Positions 38,242 to 47,278 of a DNA stretch of 64,000 nt are shown here, piece after piece (positions within the stretch are counted from its first letter, which is position 1; the number at the start of each line of letters is the position of its first letter). Where the stretch lies: assembly GCF_000788395.1 (NCBI RefSeq), contig NZ_CP009888.1:2686001-2750000 (forward strand), written 5' to 3'. The position numbers and the translations under genes were made by a program. Source of the stretch: Pseudoalteromonas piratica. Lineage in GTDB: Bacteria; Pseudomonadota; Gammaproteobacteria; Enterobacterales; Alteromonadaceae. The notes under the pieces are model-generated. The model was not told where the DNA came from. It ran no database searches and worked only from the letters and a program-made list of their open reading frames with translations.

Positions 38242-38856
38242 CTAACCTTGGTCAAGTTTAAAGTCGAGTTGAACTTCAATGCCAGCTTGACGTTGTGGTT
38301 TACCATCAACGATCTTAGGCTTGTATTTCCACTTACGTAGAGCACGTTTTGCTTCACGGTCGAAAATACGTTTCGGTTCAGCGTTAATTACTTCAATATC
38401 AGTTACACCACCCACTTCATCGATAGTAAAGCGAAGTTGTACCCAACCTTCTTTACCATCACGCGCAGCTTGTGGCGGATATTTAGGCTCAATTCGAACG
38501 ATAGGTGTAGCATCACCATCTCGGCCAAATGCGCCTGGGCCATCTAGACCACCTGCCGTACCACCAACATCAATTGATGGCATATTAAACTGTAATCCAG
38601 AGTTACTATTACTCGAATTATCAGGTTGTGGCGGCTGCGGTTTAGGCGGCTGCTTAGGTGGCGGCGGAGGCGGAGGCGGTACACGCTTCCTCTCCTGCAC
38701 CTTTGATTCAGGCGGATTCGTCATAATTTCGACTACAATCTGCTCTTGGTCATTGGCGGCGCGTTTATCGCCGCCAGAAATCAAGAACGCCATGAAATAA
38801 AATAAGCCGAAAGTAACTGCCCCACCTGCAATCAGTGAAAACAGAAAACGAATCAT
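38242..38856 (-). CDS. tonB: TonB energy-transducing protein
   Basis: The 204-residue product has an N-terminal membrane anchor (about 1-28), a Pro-rich spacer with PPPPPPPPKQPPKPQPPQP, and a C-terminal TonB domain with EPKYPPQAARDGKEGWV and ALRKWKYKP. It passes proton-motive energy from ExbB/ExbD to outer-membrane receptors. It is short, as in TonB2-type proteins of Vibrio. Its start shares a base with the exbD stop. Confidence 0.94.
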   Translation of the reverse strand: MIRFLFSLIAGGAVTFGLFYFMAFLISGGDKRAANDQEQIVVEIMTNPPESKVQERKRVPPPPPPPPKQPPKPQPPQPDNSSNSNSGLQFNMPSIDVGGTAGGLDGPGAFGRDGDATPIVRIEPKYPPQAARDGKEGWVQLRFTIDEVGGVTDIEVINAEPKRIFDREAKRALRKWKYKPKIVDGKPQRQAGIEVQLDFKLDQG

Positions 38857-39257
38857 TACTTATCTCCAGCGATTGAAATTTTCAAGTCACCAGTGGCCTT
38901 GATTTGGTCCATAACTTTCATAACCACACCGTGTTTCGCTTCTTTATCCGCCTGGATAATTACGATTTCAGTAGGTTGTTCAGCTAATAGACGCTCGATG
39001 TTTGCAGATACACGCTCTACATCTACCTGACGCTTATCCATCCAAACTTCGCCGTTACCACGAATTGCAATAAAGATATTTGCATTTTTCTTCTTGGTAG
39101 CTTGCGCAGCTTTAGGTTTGTTTACATCAATACCGGCTTCTTTAACAAATGACGTTGTTACGATAAAGAAGATAAGCATGATGAAAACAATATCCAGCAT
39201 CGGTGTCATATCTACCGCTGCATCTTCATCTTCACGGATACGTTTATTACGTGCCAT
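38856..39257 (-). CDS. exbD: ExbD-type biopolymer transport protein
   Basis: The 133-residue protein has a single N-terminal membrane helix with the proton-path aspartate in MTPMLDIVFIMLIFFIV, and a periplasmic domain. I chose the ATG at 39257, preceded by GAGAG; an upstream in-frame TTG lies inside the spacer. It acts with ExbB and TonB, whose genes flank it. Confidence 0.93.
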   Translation of the reverse strand: MARNKRIREDEDAAVDMTPMLDIVFIMLIFFIVTTSFVKEAGIDVNKPKAAQATKKKNANIFIAIRGNGEVWMDKRQVDVERVSANIERLLAEQPTEIVIIQADKEAKHGVVMKVMDQIKATGDLKISIAGDK

Positions 39258-39271
39258 ATTCAAATCTCTCT

Positions 39272-39796
39272 CTAGTGATGCGGCAAGCTATCAATCAGTT
39301 TATTCTTAGCCATCTTCGCTTTCGCTTCTAGACGTGTGCTAAAGAATACACCTGATAGTGCTGCAACCATTCCAGCCATTGTTGGGATCGTCGCCATTGA
39401 AATACCTGATGCCATCAAACGTGCATTACCAGTACCTTGAGTCGCCATGGTTTCGAAAACCGCGATCATACCCGTTACGGTACCTAGTAAGCCGATAAGT
39501 GGACAAACAGCTACTAATGTTTTGATCAACAACATACGCTCATCTAATTTCTCAGACGCTTCAGAAATCCATGCTTCGCGGATTCTGTGTGCGTACCAAG
39601 ACGTAGTGTCTTGGCGGGCGTCCCAGTTAGCGATGATCCCTTTTTTCATTTTAGGGAACACACTAGTTAGGAACCAATAGCGCTCAATCATTAATACCCA
39701 CATAAGAAAGAGTGCTATTGCGACCACATAAAGTACTTGGCCGCCTGTAGCAACAAAATCCCTGACAGATTCCCAGATCTCTATCAGGACTAGCAT
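39272..39796 (-). CDS. exbB: ExbB-type proton channel protein
   Basis: The 174-residue product is a MotA/TolQ/ExbB protein with three membrane helices and the conserved VCPLIGLLGTVTGMI segment. It is smaller than E. coli ExbB (244 residues), as in the ExbB2 of TtpC-containing systems. Its start overlaps the ttpC stop by one base. Confidence 0.92.
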   Translation of the reverse strand: MLVLIEIWESVRDFVATGGQVLYVVAIALFLMWVLMIERYWFLTSVFPKMKKGIIANWDARQDTTSWYAHRIREAWISEASEKLDERMLLIKTLVAVCPLIGLLGTVTGMIAVFETMATQGTGNARLMASGISMATIPTMAGMVAALSGVFFSTRLEAKAKMAKNKLIDSLPHH

Positions 39797-41160
39797 TAGG
39801 CTTTCTCCTTCTCCGCGTGAGCAGCAATGATACCAGCGCTTTGCTCATCAAGGATGTGTAGTACAGACTTAGAACGGCTCGCAACGATAGCGTGAACTAG
39901 GATTAACGGAAGTGCCGCGATTAGACCTAGAGCAGTTGTTACAAGTGCCATTGAGATTGAACCAGCCATAATCTTCGGATCACCTGTACCGAATAATGTG
40001 ATTTGCTGGAATGTTTCGATCATACCTACAACAGTACCTAATAGACCCATTAGAGGTGCAATAGCTGCGAAGATCTTGATGATGTTAACACCTGCTTCGA
40101 TGCGTGGCGTTTCACGTAGAATCGCTTCATCAAGCTTAAGCTCAAGGTTTTCAACATCTTCTGCTTTGTTGTCTTGGTAAACTTTAAGAATACGACCAAG
40201 CGGGTTGTTTTCGTTTGGTGTGTTAAGGTTCTTAAGTTGTGATTTGATCTTACCAGTAGTCATAGTTAGGTCAGCAAGACGAATGATCGCGATGATGAAA
40301 CCAATAACTAGTAATACTGCGATTAGGTAACCAACTGTACCACCTTGGTGGAAACGCTCTTCGTGAGTAGCTTTCTGCGTGTTTAGACGAAGAATTGAAC
40401 CACGAGTAGGGTCAGTGTAGAAACCTGTGTATGAACCAGCAGCTGTTGACTGTAAGTTAGCAGCTGAAGAAAGAACGTAACCATCTGGTTGACGACCTAA
40501 CGGCTGGATTTGCTTTGTTTCTGGGTGGTAAATTAAGTAACCTTGATCAGAGATAAGGTTGAAGTTACCTATACGCGTTACTTTAGCGTTAACTTCTGAA
40601 CCGTCTAACTGAGCAACTTTAGCTTCGAAAGATGATACTTTCGCAGACTCAGTCATTTCAGTTTGAAGACCAATCCAAAGTTCTTCTAGTTCGCGAGTAG
40701 TTGGTAGTTCTTTAGCAGCAGCTAGAGAACGAAGTACTTCTTCACGTCCTGGCTTTTCAGCAGAAACAAGTGATGCTTCAATTGAACCAATTGTTTCAGA
40801 TGCAGCACGACGTACAACACCGAACATTTCACCAAGCGTACCTTTAGCAGTTTCTAATTCTGCTTCTTTAGACGCTAGTGTTGCTTCGTTTTGTGCGTAT
40901 TGCTTTTTAAGACGATCACCACGAGCTTCTTCAGCAGCAAGTTCACGCTTAGCTTTATTTAATAACGCTTGCTTGTCAGCACGAGCTGATAAAAACTCTT
41001 GCTCACGTTGCTTGTTGATTTTACCAGACGAGATACGCTCTTGTTTAACTTGCTCAAGGATTTTATCTAGAGCAGCTGTATCTGCGTGTGCATTTAGCGC
41101 AGCACCTGCAGAAACAGAAAGAACAGCAGCAACTGCTAAACCTTTAAATAGTTTCTTCAT
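39796..41160 (-). CDS. ttpC: TtpC-type MotA/TolQ/ExbB protein with periplasmic coiled coil
   Basis: The 454-residue protein has a signal peptide, a long periplasmic coiled coil (about 25-130), further periplasmic domain, and a C-terminal MotA/TolQ/ExbB domain with the AAIAPLMGLLGTVVGMIETFQ signature. In Vibrio the equivalent TtpC is needed by the TonB2 system. Its place between DUF3450 and exbB matches that operon. Confidence 0.9.
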   Translation of the reverse strand: MKKLFKGLAVAAVLSVSAGAALNAHADTAALDKILEQVKQERISSGKINKQREQEFLSARADKQALLNKAKRELAAEEARGDRLKKQYAQNEATLASKEAELETAKGTLGEMFGVVRRAASETIGSIEASLVSAEKPGREEVLRSLAAAKELPTTRELEELWIGLQTEMTESAKVSSFEAKVAQLDGSEVNAKVTRIGNFNLISDQGYLIYHPETKQIQPLGRQPDGYVLSSAANLQSTAAGSYTGFYTDPTRGSILRLNTQKATHEERFHQGGTVGYLIAVLLVIGFIIAIIRLADLTMTTGKIKSQLKNLNTPNENNPLGRILKVYQDNKAEDVENLELKLDEAILRETPRIEAGVNIIKIFAAIAPLMGLLGTVVGMIETFQQITLFGTGDPKIMAGSISMALVTTALGLIAALPLILVHAIVASRSKSVLHILDEQSAGIIAAHAEKEKA

Positions 41161-41165
41161 CGTGA

Positions 41166-41936
41166 TTACTCCGCGCCAAAGATTGGAAGTTCAACTAGAT
41201 CTAACGCTTTTTGCTTACGCGCCATACGGATAAGATCTGTAATTGGGCTTAGGTATTCGTCACCTAGCTTATCCCACTGCTTAGTAGAGTTGTTCCATAC
41301 CCAAGCATTCTTAAGGTCTAGAGACTGAGCTACATAAGCGATACGACCAACACGACCGAAGTCTACAGTGATATCACGACCATCAAGGTTAAGTGCACCC
41401 TGAGTAGCAGTAACAACTGTGCTGTAATCTTTTTCAGTTAGGTATGCTTCAAGAACCTGACGGTATTTCTCTGAAGTAGTAACTGATGCATTAGTCATTA
41501 ATTCACGTAATTTTTCAACACGGTCTAAACGCTTTTCAGTGTCAAAAGGAACGTCCGCTTTGATGAATTGCTCAAGCGTATCGATCATGCGATACATCAA
41601 AGGCACAACGTTACGTTTAGTTGTATCGATTTCTTTGATTTGCTTATTTAATGATTCAATGCCCGCATTTTGGTCAGCAACCAAACGCGCTAGGTGATCA
41701 TTATAAACTTTTAGGATCTCAGTTTGGTTAACCGTAGAATCATATTCAGCTTTCAGTTCAACTGTTTGCTCGAATACGTTATCGATTTTGTTCTGAGACT
41801 TTTGTGCAGCCTTAATAGTCTGACCTTCAACATTGTGAATGTCTTTCAAAGGATCTGCCATCACATTGCTGCTTGTAAGTGCAACCGCGCCAACCAACGC
41901 TGAAGCTACAAGACTTTTTCTGATTTTAACAGACAT
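41166..41936 (-). CDS. DUF3450 periplasmic coiled-coil protein
   Basis: The 256-residue product has a signal peptide ending in VMA and a helical coiled coil typical of DUF3450, which is found at the head of TtpC-type TonB operons. I chose the ATG at 41936, preceded by GGGA. It is the first gene of the six-gene operon. It may interact with TtpC across the periplasm; this is inference. Confidence 0.88.
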   Translation of the reverse strand: MSVKIRKSLVASALVGAVALTSSNVMADPLKDIHNVEGQTIKAAQKSQNKIDNVFEQTVELKAEYDSTVNQTEILKVYNDHLARLVADQNAGIESLNKQIKEIDTTKRNVVPLMYRMIDTLEQFIKADVPFDTEKRLDRVEKLRELMTNASVTTSEKYRQVLEAYLTEKDYSTVVTATQGALNLDGRDITVDFGRVGRIAYVAQSLDLKNAWVWNNSTKQWDKLGDEYLSPITDLIRMARKQKALDLVELPIFGAE

Positions 41937-42324
41937 AGTTCCCAACCAATTAAGTAATGTTACTTTTTTAGAATTTAAACTGATTAAAACTCAATCATAA
42001 ATGGGTGCACTTTAAAAATGCACCAACTCACCAATAATGCTAAATGGATACAAAAGTGTCAACTCTCAAACTTAGTAAAATACTGCTTCGAGTTGAATTT
42101 GTAGCGAACCGCCACAAAACTGTAAACATTCCATTTACAATTGATCTTTTTTTGAATCAAGATTGAGGCATTGAATCTAAACCGCTAGCGACATAAAGAC
42201 AATATTTTTAGTAAAAACATATTAACAGTTTAGGCATTGAATATTTTTTTAAAAAAAAACAGTTTTTAAAATGCAAAAGGGGCGTAATTCCTGCCCCTAT
42301 TTAATATTTATGCAATTTGAGTGA
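41937..42324. other. Region holding the TonB operon promoter and a terminator
   Basis: No gene was seen in these 388 AT-rich bp. A minus-strand terminator (GGGGC at 42279-42283 with GCCCC at 42293-42297, then TTTT) ends the sulfotransferase transcript. The remainder should hold the promoter of the DUF3450-TonB operon. No clear Fur box was found by eye. Confidence 0.6.
42279..42297 (-). terminator. Terminator after the TPR-sulfotransferase gene
   Basis: A five-base GC-only stem with a nine-base loop is followed on the minus strand by TTTTGCATTTT. It lies 28 bp after the stop codon. Confidence 0.7.
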
Positions 42325-44001
42325 TTAATTTAATAACCTAATTAGGCTATTCAATTGCTCTTTGTACTGCTGCCAAAGATTAATCGTGCGTGTATACATA
42401 GGTTCTCTCACCTGAACTGCACTAGCAGTTTGCACAAGCGATGGCGTTTTATAAAACTCAAGGCACTGTTGTTGCCACTCTAAGCCGCACTTTTCTAGTA
42501 AAAAAGGTACTTCTTGCTCTGGATTTTGTGCTAATTGCTCGTAATTAACATCGATTATTTCTTCTGGAAATTCACGATGCCAATGTGCCATTAGCTTTTC
42601 ATAACCATTATAATAGTGTGCAAGTGCTTCTAAGTTATAAGCAAAACGATAATTGTCATTGCTAAAGTTTTTCTTATAAATCGATAAACAGGTATCCTTT
42701 TTATTTCGCTGACAATGGATAATTTTAGCATTTGGGAAAAGAATTTTAATGATACCGACCATCAAAAAATTTAATGGCAATTTATCTGTTATAAATTGAT
42801 GGTTGTTTGTCAGTGAGGATAACTTTTCAAGATACATTTCTGTAAGCTGAGTTACTTGTTCTTTATTAACCGAAGCTAAATCATCAAACATATAATGCTG
42901 TTTGTTTAAAAGCGAGCAACCCGCAGAAAAGAGTGTTTCTATCTCTCCTGCGCTATAAACATCACTGTGTGACCCTATAATTTTTTCTATCAAGGTAGTT
43001 CCTGAACGTGGCATACCTATAATAAATATAGGCTTAGCTGATTTACTACCAAACTGTTGTAACGGTTTAACTGCCTTCCGAGTGAACACCGATTTGATAT
43101 TTTCCATAAATGCTAAATCACTGTTTACATCGTAATTAAGCATACTAAACCTTAGATCGTTACCCTGCTTTAGATAACTAAAGGACTTATCGAAGTGTCC
43201 CGTTTGCTCATTTGCTTTAGCCAATGAAAAAGCAAGCAGTATACGATCTTGCTGAGTAAGTTGTGTTTCACTCCAGAGAGACTCTAATTGCGTCAGATGC
43301 TTGTGCCCTTCAGTTTTATAATTAGTAACAACCGATAAGCCATAATGTGCCATAATAAAAAAATTATTCAACGCAACCGCTTTTAAGTAGTAGCTTTTGG
43401 CCGCCGTAATATCGCCTTTCGTTTTATTTATTGTGGCAAGTGAATAATGGGCCTTTGCGTTACTGTCATCATCATTTAACATCTCTTCAAATAATGCTTC
43501 TGCTTTGTCGTACTGATTTGCTTGAATGTATAAATTACCTAAATAGTCAGTGAGCAGTTTTTTTGCTGCTTTATCTGCTAATTCTGTTTTACACACAGAT
43601 ATAGCTCGCTCCAAATCACCAACTTGAGCAAAACAAAAACTCATGCCGAGTAAATCCACAACTGAAGTAGGCATTAATTGGCATGCTTGTTGGTAATGGG
43701 AAATTGCTCGGTTAAAGTCACGTTTATTTTTTTTAATTACTGCCAAGGCATGATGTTTTGAATATGCTTCATAAGGTGAGTTAATTAATTGCTGCAACAC
43801 ATTTTCTGCGTAATCAAAATTATTTGTCTCAAATAGGATCAATGCAGCTTCTAGAATCGCAGGTTCATAGTGTGCCAAATGTTGGAAAATGTCATTCACA
43901 TAGCTCAGCGCTTCTGAATAATTTTTATTACGCCTAGCAGTCGTAGCTTTTTGCAAGAGGTTTGCCTGATGAGGAGTTAATTTTACGTCGCCTTGCTTCA
44001 T
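42325..44001 (-). CDS. TPR-sulfotransferase fusion protein
   Basis: The 558-residue product joins an N-terminal array of TPR units (about 10-300, including KAHYSLATINKTKGDITAA) to a C-terminal sulfotransferase domain. The latter shows the PAPS 5'-phosphosulfate loop IIGMPRSGTTL and the 3'-phosphate strand IIHCQRNKKDTCLSIYKKNF. The acceptor is unknown; TPR-linked members of this family are often thought to act on proteins or peptides. It is a single gene preceded by GGGAAA and followed by its own terminator. Confidence 0.9.
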   Translation of the reverse strand: MKQGDVKLTPHQANLLQKATTARRNKNYSEALSYVNDIFQHLAHYEPAILEAALILFETNNFDYAENVLQQLINSPYEAYSKHHALAVIKKNKRDFNRAISHYQQACQLMPTSVVDLLGMSFCFAQVGDLERAISVCKTELADKAAKKLLTDYLGNLYIQANQYDKAEALFEEMLNDDDSNAKAHYSLATINKTKGDITAAKSYYLKAVALNNFFIMAHYGLSVVTNYKTEGHKHLTQLESLWSETQLTQQDRILLAFSLAKANEQTGHFDKSFSYLKQGNDLRFSMLNYDVNSDLAFMENIKSVFTRKAVKPLQQFGSKSAKPIFIIGMPRSGTTLIEKIIGSHSDVYSAGEIETLFSAGCSLLNKQHYMFDDLASVNKEQVTQLTEMYLEKLSSLTNNHQFITDKLPLNFLMVGIIKILFPNAKIIHCQRNKKDTCLSIYKKNFSNDNYRFAYNLEALAHYYNGYEKLMAHWHREFPEEIIDVNYEQLAQNPEQEVPFLLEKCGLEWQQQCLEFYKTPSLVQTASAVQVREPMYTRTINLWQQYKEQLNSLIRLLN

Positions 44002-44048
44002 TATTTCCCTACTTTATTATCTAACCACTTTGTTTTTATTTTCACATA

Positions 44049-44076
44049 AAAAAAGCCTGCAATTGCAGGCTTTTTT
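44049..44076. terminator. Bidirectional terminator after the TonB-dependent receptor gene
   Basis: GCCTGC and GCAGGC (44055-44070, loop AATT) lie between A7 and T6. On the minus strand it ends the receptor transcript. Confidence 0.92.
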
Positions 44077-44100
44077 ACTAATTTAGCATTTAAGCATAAA

Positions 44101-46959
44101 TTAGAAAGTCATGTTAACACTTAGGTGAATGAAACGACCTAGCGAATCATAGAAACCTGAGATAGTGTTAGCATTTGTAGACAGTGAGTTACCAACCATT
44201 GGCGGCTCTTCATCAAGGATGTTGTTCACACCACCGATTACTGTTACGTGCTCGTTGATTGAGTAGCTACCTGATACATCAAAGAAGTTGTATGAATCTA
44301 CACCACCAGCTTCAGCAAGTTTTGTATCTGCAGTGCCGTCGTAATCAACTTCACCGTAGAAACGCCACTTAGCAGTTACACGCCAATCGTTCATTGAGTA
44401 ATCAGCTTGGAAAGTGTGACGCCACTTAGGAGTAGTGAAACAGTCTGTGCTGATAGTACCTGTACAATCATAATCAAGGCTAGAGTCAGCAAGTACTGGT
44501 TGTACTAGCTTCTTGATGTTGTAGTAACCGTTGATACCTAGGTCAAGAGTACCTTCACCTAAATCCATGCTGTAGTTAGCTGTAAGGTCAACACCACGCC
44601 AGTGACGGCCACCGATGTTGTCGCTAAGGTTAGAGATATAACCTTCTTGACCTAACCATAGGCTACCTGAAGCACTACGCTTGATGTTATCACAGAAGAA
44701 TGCATCACCTGTTGTAGCACAGTTGTTAAGAATACGTTCTGCACCTACTGACGCGATTACATTTTCCATTTGGATATCGAAGTAATCGATAGTGAAGTTG
44801 AAGTTATCAAATGGGTTAGCAACTAAACCAAATGTAATTGTATCAGCTTCTTCTGGCTTAAGGTTCGGGTTACCACCTGCAACTTGGTTGTATTGACCAG
44901 CTGGAGATTTAGAAACAGCACCTGTACCGTATTGTGCAGCTGTCATACCTGTACGCTGACATTGCTCAAGTGAGTAAGAAGGATCTGTACCCGCACACGG
45001 ATCATCACCAGTCCAAAGACCAATGTTCTGTGCTGAGAATAGCTCACCTACGTTAGGAGCACGAATTGCTTTTGCAAAGCTTGCACGGAATTTGTAAGCG
45101 TCAGCTAGTGTGTAATCTGCACCTACAGTGAATGTAGTGTCAGAACCAGAAGTTGAGTAATCAGACCAACGGAATGCCGCGTTCATGTTTAACTCGTCAA
45201 GTACTGGTACTTGGAATTCTGAGAAGAATTCTGTTACTTCGATGTCACCAGCTAAGCTTGCTGAAGGACCACCTTGACCAAGTAATTGACCTTCTTCATA
45301 TACAGTGTCAGAAATACGCTCGTAAGTTTGCTCACGACGTTCGAAACCGAATACAGCTGCAACTGGTGCTGGAGCCGAAGGAATGTGTAGTTGCTCGATT
45401 TCACCTGAAACGTAACCGTTTAAGATTTGTTGAGTAACTAGACCAGTTTGGATACCAACACCTGCAAGTTGTGCAGCTTGCTCAGGAGTAACACCGTTTA
45501 GTTCGAATACGTTGTAGTATAGACAGCCATCAGCTTCAACACACTCAGTACCTACAGCGCCAACACGTGGACCAATCTTAGGTGCTAGTAAGTCATTGAT
45601 GTAAACAGAGCTTGAAGACGTTGCTGAGTAGTTGTAGCTAACATCGTATGACCAAAGGTCATTGATCTCACCTTCAAGACCAGTAATGATACGGTATGAA
45701 GAGTGCTCTAGGTTGTTAGCACGAGGACCACCTTCAACGTTACGCTTACCGATGTAAGCTACGAATTGGTCATCATCGCCTTGGTTGAACCAAGTTTGAA
45801 GCTGTTGCTTCTGAACGTCAGATAATAATGGGTTGTTGTAATCTAGAACGAATTCTTCGTTGAAGAAAGTACCAGATTCAGCAATCTGACCCGCTGTACG
45901 GTTGTGCATGAAAGATGCTTCAAGGTACGGACGGAAGTTGTCATTGATTTCGTAGTTTACGAAAGTACCAAACGAGAAACGCTCGTTAGGACGCATGAAG
46001 TGGTTAACTGGTGCATAGTTATAACGGTAGCCATCATCTTCGATGAAACCATTACCATTTGGATTTAGGTAACCCCAGAAGTTTTGTGAATAGTCTGGTG
46101 AACCGTCAACGATTGGGTACATGTCAAAGTGTGGGTTAGGCGTATTTGCAGAACCACCACAAGCAGACTGTGTACGGTTTAACGCACAAGAAGAATAGTC
46201 ACGAGAACCTTGAAGTAGTTCATCGTTACGACGCCATACAGCGTACGCAACTGCGTTACCTTTATCACCGTCGAATGCACCACCGATAGCTAAATCGATG
46301 CTGTATGAACGACCATCAATGCCTGAACTACCGCTTGGGTAATCGAAGCCTTTGTCATCCATTAAACCTTGGATGTATTTGTTGTCGTTGTTGTGCTGGT
46401 AACCAGAAGCACCGAAGTTCATTTGAAGACCTTCGAAGTCATCGTTCATGATGAAGTTAACAACACCCGCTACTGCGTCTGCACCGTATACCGCTGCAGC
46501 ACCACCAGTAAGAACTTCAACACGCTTGATTAGTGAAGCTGGAATTTGGTTAACGTCTGGTGATTGAGACGTGATTGAACCTGCTTGAAGACGACGGCCA
46601 TTTACAAGAACAAGAGTACGGTTTGAACCAAGACCACGTAAGTCAAGAGTCGCTGTACCTGATGCGCCATTCGATAAGAAAGAAGTTTCAGCAGCTTCGA
46701 TTTGAGGAAGTTGGTTTAAGATATCTTCAACGCGAGAATAACCCGAAAGCTTAATCTCTTCAGCTGACATTACTGTTACAGGGCTTGCGCCTTCCATATC
46801 AGTACGCTTGATACGAGAACCAGTAACTTCGATACGCTCTACTTGCTCGGCAGCTTGTTGTTCTTCAGCAGCATTAGCGTTTGCTGCAAACACAGCAGTG
46901 CTAGCACCACCAAAAGCGATCGCTAAACGAACCGCCTTAGCTAGTTTATTATTTAACAT
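44101..46959 (-). CDS. TonB-dependent outer-membrane receptor
   Basis: The 952-residue product has a signal peptide (1-30), a TonB-box region (VERIEVTGSRIKR), a plug domain with TLDLRGLGSNRTLVLVNGRRL and VLTGGAAAVYGADAVAGVVNFI, and a 22-strand-type barrel ending in Phe (NMTF). The RLQ-rich plug and its length are like receptors of Alteromonadales that import oligosaccharides or peptides rather than siderophores. The ligand cannot be named from sequence. It could be powered by the nearby TonB/TtpC system. Confidence 0.92.
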   Translation of the reverse strand: MLNNKLAKAVRLAIAFGGASTAVFAANANAAEEQQAAEQVERIEVTGSRIKRTDMEGASPVTVMSAEEIKLSGYSRVEDILNQLPQIEAAETSFLSNGASGTATLDLRGLGSNRTLVLVNGRRLQAGSITSQSPDVNQIPASLIKRVEVLTGGAAAVYGADAVAGVVNFIMNDDFEGLQMNFGASGYQHNNDNKYIQGLMDDKGFDYPSGSSGIDGRSYSIDLAIGGAFDGDKGNAVAYAVWRRNDELLQGSRDYSSCALNRTQSACGGSANTPNPHFDMYPIVDGSPDYSQNFWGYLNPNGNGFIEDDGYRYNYAPVNHFMRPNERFSFGTFVNYEINDNFRPYLEASFMHNRTAGQIAESGTFFNEEFVLDYNNPLLSDVQKQQLQTWFNQGDDDQFVAYIGKRNVEGGPRANNLEHSSYRIITGLEGEINDLWSYDVSYNYSATSSSSVYINDLLAPKIGPRVGAVGTECVEADGCLYYNVFELNGVTPEQAAQLAGVGIQTGLVTQQILNGYVSGEIEQLHIPSAPAPVAAVFGFERREQTYERISDTVYEEGQLLGQGGPSASLAGDIEVTEFFSEFQVPVLDELNMNAAFRWSDYSTSGSDTTFTVGADYTLADAYKFRASFAKAIRAPNVGELFSAQNIGLWTGDDPCAGTDPSYSLEQCQRTGMTAAQYGTGAVSKSPAGQYNQVAGGNPNLKPEEADTITFGLVANPFDNFNFTIDYFDIQMENVIASVGAERILNNCATTGDAFFCDNIKRSASGSLWLGQEGYISNLSDNIGGRHWRGVDLTANYSMDLGEGTLDLGINGYYNIKKLVQPVLADSSLDYDCTGTISTDCFTTPKWRHTFQADYSMNDWRVTAKWRFYGEVDYDGTADTKLAEAGGVDSYNFFDVSGSYSINEHVTVIGGVNNILDEEPPMVGNSLSTNANTISGFYDSLGRFIHLSVNMTF

Positions 46960-47278
46960 TTAGATTTCTCCCTGGACCACATTTGTGGATTTACTTTTAT
47001 TTACAATCTAACGATTAGTTGATTGTTTTTTATGTTGAGTCGAAACTCTTTATCCGAGGGCAATAATAATCATAAGGGTAAACATCGGTCAACAAGTGTT
47101 TATAAAGTTTTAACATTTGAGACCAATTTGTTTCAGCCGGATCACATTTATACACACATAGAAACATCTACAAACCGACATTAACAACAGAATAAGCAAC
47201 TGAAATGTATACAATTTTTTATATTTAATTAGCGATAGGCAATTTGTAATCAATTAATTACATTTTTTTTGAACTTTT
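46960..47278. other. Promoter region of the receptor gene
   Basis: No gene was seen in these 319 AT-rich bp between the receptor start and the polB stop. A strong ribosome-binding site (GGGAG) precedes the receptor. No clear Fur box or other operator was recognised. Confidence 0.5.

Noticed and set aside
39272..41160. The two MotA/TolQ/ExbB proteins as flagellar stators
   Set aside because: They lie with exbD and tonB, and the larger has the periplasmic coiled coil of TtpC, so an energy-transduction complex is the better reading.
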